The notes under the pieces: generated by a model
Told to the model about the DNA's origin: nothing
The model's database searches: none
What the model saw: the letters and a program-made list of their open reading frames with translations, nothing else
Part shown: in pieces, positions 5,051 through 5,611 of the stretch
How the letters are laid out: every line of letters starts with the position of its first letter
Position numbering within the stretch: position 1 is the first letter of the stretch
Source of the DNA: Dehalococcoidia bacterium
Lineage (GTDB): Bacteria; Chloroflexota; Dehalococcoidia; Dehalococcoidales; BS750m-G39
Assembly: GCA_004375675.1 (NCBI GenBank)
Contig: SOKR01000057.1
Coordinates: 1-5,611, forward strand
Length of the DNA: 5,611 nucleotides
Direction of reading: 5' to 3'
Translations under genes and position numbers: made by a program

Positions 5051-5474
5051 TTTGCTGACAGCTCTGGCAGCGCCCGATGAACTCGAGCAGGTGCCCCTCT
5101 ATCTCAAAGCCGGTCTCGCGGCAAAGCCTCTCCTCCAGCTCGGTGAGGTAATGGCCGCTGAAGTCGATAACCTCGCCGCAGTCGGCGCAGATAAGGTGGT
5201 GATGGTGCCCCGGGGCGGCGATGGTGTAGCTGCGGCAGCTCCCCCCCGCGTGAAGCTCGCAGATAAGCTCCAGTTTAGCCAGTATCTCCAGGGTGCGGTA
5301 GATGGTCGCCAGCCCGATGGTAGGGTGGTCCTGCCGCACCTTTTGGTAGAGGGCGGCGGGGGTGAGGTGGTCGGGGCTGGAGGCGATGGCGCCTATTACC
5401 GCCCGGCGCTGCGGGGTGAGCTTATAGCCGTGGCGCTTCAGGGCGGTGGTTATCTTCTTTTCGCTAAGTCTCAT
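5043..5474 (-). CDS. Fur-family metal-responsive transcription regulator
   Basis: The 143-residue protein has the family's winged-helix domain (about 1-82: YKLTPQRRAVIGAI, then the recognition helix IGLATIYRTLEILAKL at 53-68) and dimerisation domain (about 84-143). GHHHHLICADCG holds Cys96 and Cys99 and the C terminus has CQSC with Cys136 and Cys139, the four-cysteine structural zinc site of Fur/PerR/Zur proteins. His91, His93 and Asp104 occupy the places of sensor-metal ligands, and His36 matches the N-terminal ligand of PerR. The place of PerR Asp85 is held by a non-acidic residue (S-Y-T-I), so a peroxide-sensing PerR role is doubtful; Fur, Zur and Mn sensing remain open. The gene heads a four-gene operon, has no clear Shine-Dalgarno sequence, and has a Fur box at its own promoter, implying self-control. 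Confidence 0.93.
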   Translation of the reverse strand: MRLSEKKITTALKRHGYKLTPQRRAVIGAIASSPDHLTPAALYQKVRQDHPTIGLATIYRTLEILAKLELICELHAGGSCRSYTIAAPGHHHHLICADCGEVIDFSGHYLTELEERLCRETGFEIEGHLLEFIGRCQSCQQNA

Positions 5475-5487
5475 CTTAAGCTACAAA

Positions 5488-5502
5488 TGAAAAGAATTAT
5501 CA
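5488..5502. promoter_or_regulatory. Fur box in front of the regulator operon
   Basis: TGAAAAGAATTATCA matches the 7-1-7 Fur consensus TGATAATnATTATCA at 12 of 14 positions, with the right half perfect. It is nested in a slightly longer dyad, AAATGA (5485-5490) and TCATTT (5500-5505). It directly follows the -10 element of the minus-strand promoter and covers the predicted transcription start, the classic place for repression by a metal-loaded Fur protein. Confidence 0.7.
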
Positions 5503-5533
5503 TTTATATGTATAATTTTATCACGGTTGTCAA
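5503..5533 (-). promoter_or_regulatory. Promoter of the Fur-headed operon (TTGACA, 18-19 bases, ATATAA/TATAAA)
   Basis: On the minus strand a perfect -35 TTGACA (5533-5528) is followed by TATAAA (5508-5503) at 19 bases, or ATATAA (5509-5504) at 18. The spacer is A+T-rich. Transcription should begin near 5496, leaving a leader of about 20 bases. This is the only clear promoter seen for the four minus-strand genes. Confidence 0.65.
5517..5523. promoter_or_regulatory. Second Fur half-site TTTATCA within the promoter spacer
   Basis: TTTATCA differs by one base from the half-site ATTATCA at 5496-5502 and lies exactly 21 bases from it in the same orientation, two turns of the helix. It has no good partner half, so it may only help a second dimer to bind, or be chance in an A+T-rich stretch. 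Confidence 0.3.
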
Positions 5534-5611
5534 GCCCCCCGGTCTTTCTTGCCCCCCAAAAAACACCCGAAAGAAACGTCCCCCATATATACATAAAGCC
5601 CCCGCCCCGGG

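Noticed and set aside
5545..5576. Inverted TTTCTT/AAGAAA upstream of the Fur-type operon
   Set aside because: The arms are only six A+T-rich base pairs separated by 20 bases, with no T run. It is too weak to call a terminator or an operator.

Overview
The window is a bacterial chromosomal segment, rich in G+C, with five complete protein genes and the first 17 codons of a sixth. There is no RNA gene, mobile element or CRISPR array that I can see. The mixture of a proline-rich, C-terminally anchored surface protein with InlB-type and CARDB-like domains, a class 1B dihydroorotate dehydrogenase, a COG1237-type metallo-beta-lactamase-fold protein, and consensus sigma70-type promoters suggests a Gram-positive-like or monoderm bacterium. 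My best guess is an uncultured Chloroflexota (Dehalococcoidia-like) genome, but this is an impression of protein style and not a demonstrated placement.

Left part (1-1431). Two genes diverge from a shared intergenic region of about 200 bases. On the minus strand, cut by the window edge, is the start of what looks like a MoxR-type AAA ATPase, with a perfect AGGAGG ribosome binding site, a TATAAT promoter and a palindrome in its leader. On the plus strand is a polytopic DUF2157-like membrane protein. Its extended -10 promoter lies so close to the ATG that the mRNA should be almost leaderless. A weak hairpin follows, then a promoter and a strong ribosome binding site for the next gene.

Middle (1432-2610). 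A 392-residue secreted protein has a signal peptide, an InlB B-repeat-like domain, a ZU5/beta-sandwich-like region, a CARDB-like domain, one C-terminal membrane helix and a short Arg/Tyr tail. Its stop codon shares the four bases CTAG with the stop codon of the convergent pyrD gene.

Right part (2607-5611, all minus strand). A tight four-gene operon reads Fur-family regulator, six-helix membrane protein, metallo-beta-lactamase-fold protein, pyrD (class 1B). The junctions are an 8-base overlap, a 10-base gap made almost wholly of a G8 tract, and a 13-base gap. Upstream of the regulator a TTGACA promoter is overlapped at its transcription start by a near-consensus Fur box (12 of 14 positions), so the whole operon is probably metal- or redox-controlled and self-regulated. 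The most interesting protein is the membrane protein. It appears to be an internal duplication of a three-helix unit, each copy carrying H-x2-H-V-x-L-S and L-S-D-x-V-x-P motifs, and it has a HHH tail. I infer a small metal transporter or sensor with inverted-repeat topology, co-transcribed with its Fur-type regulator.
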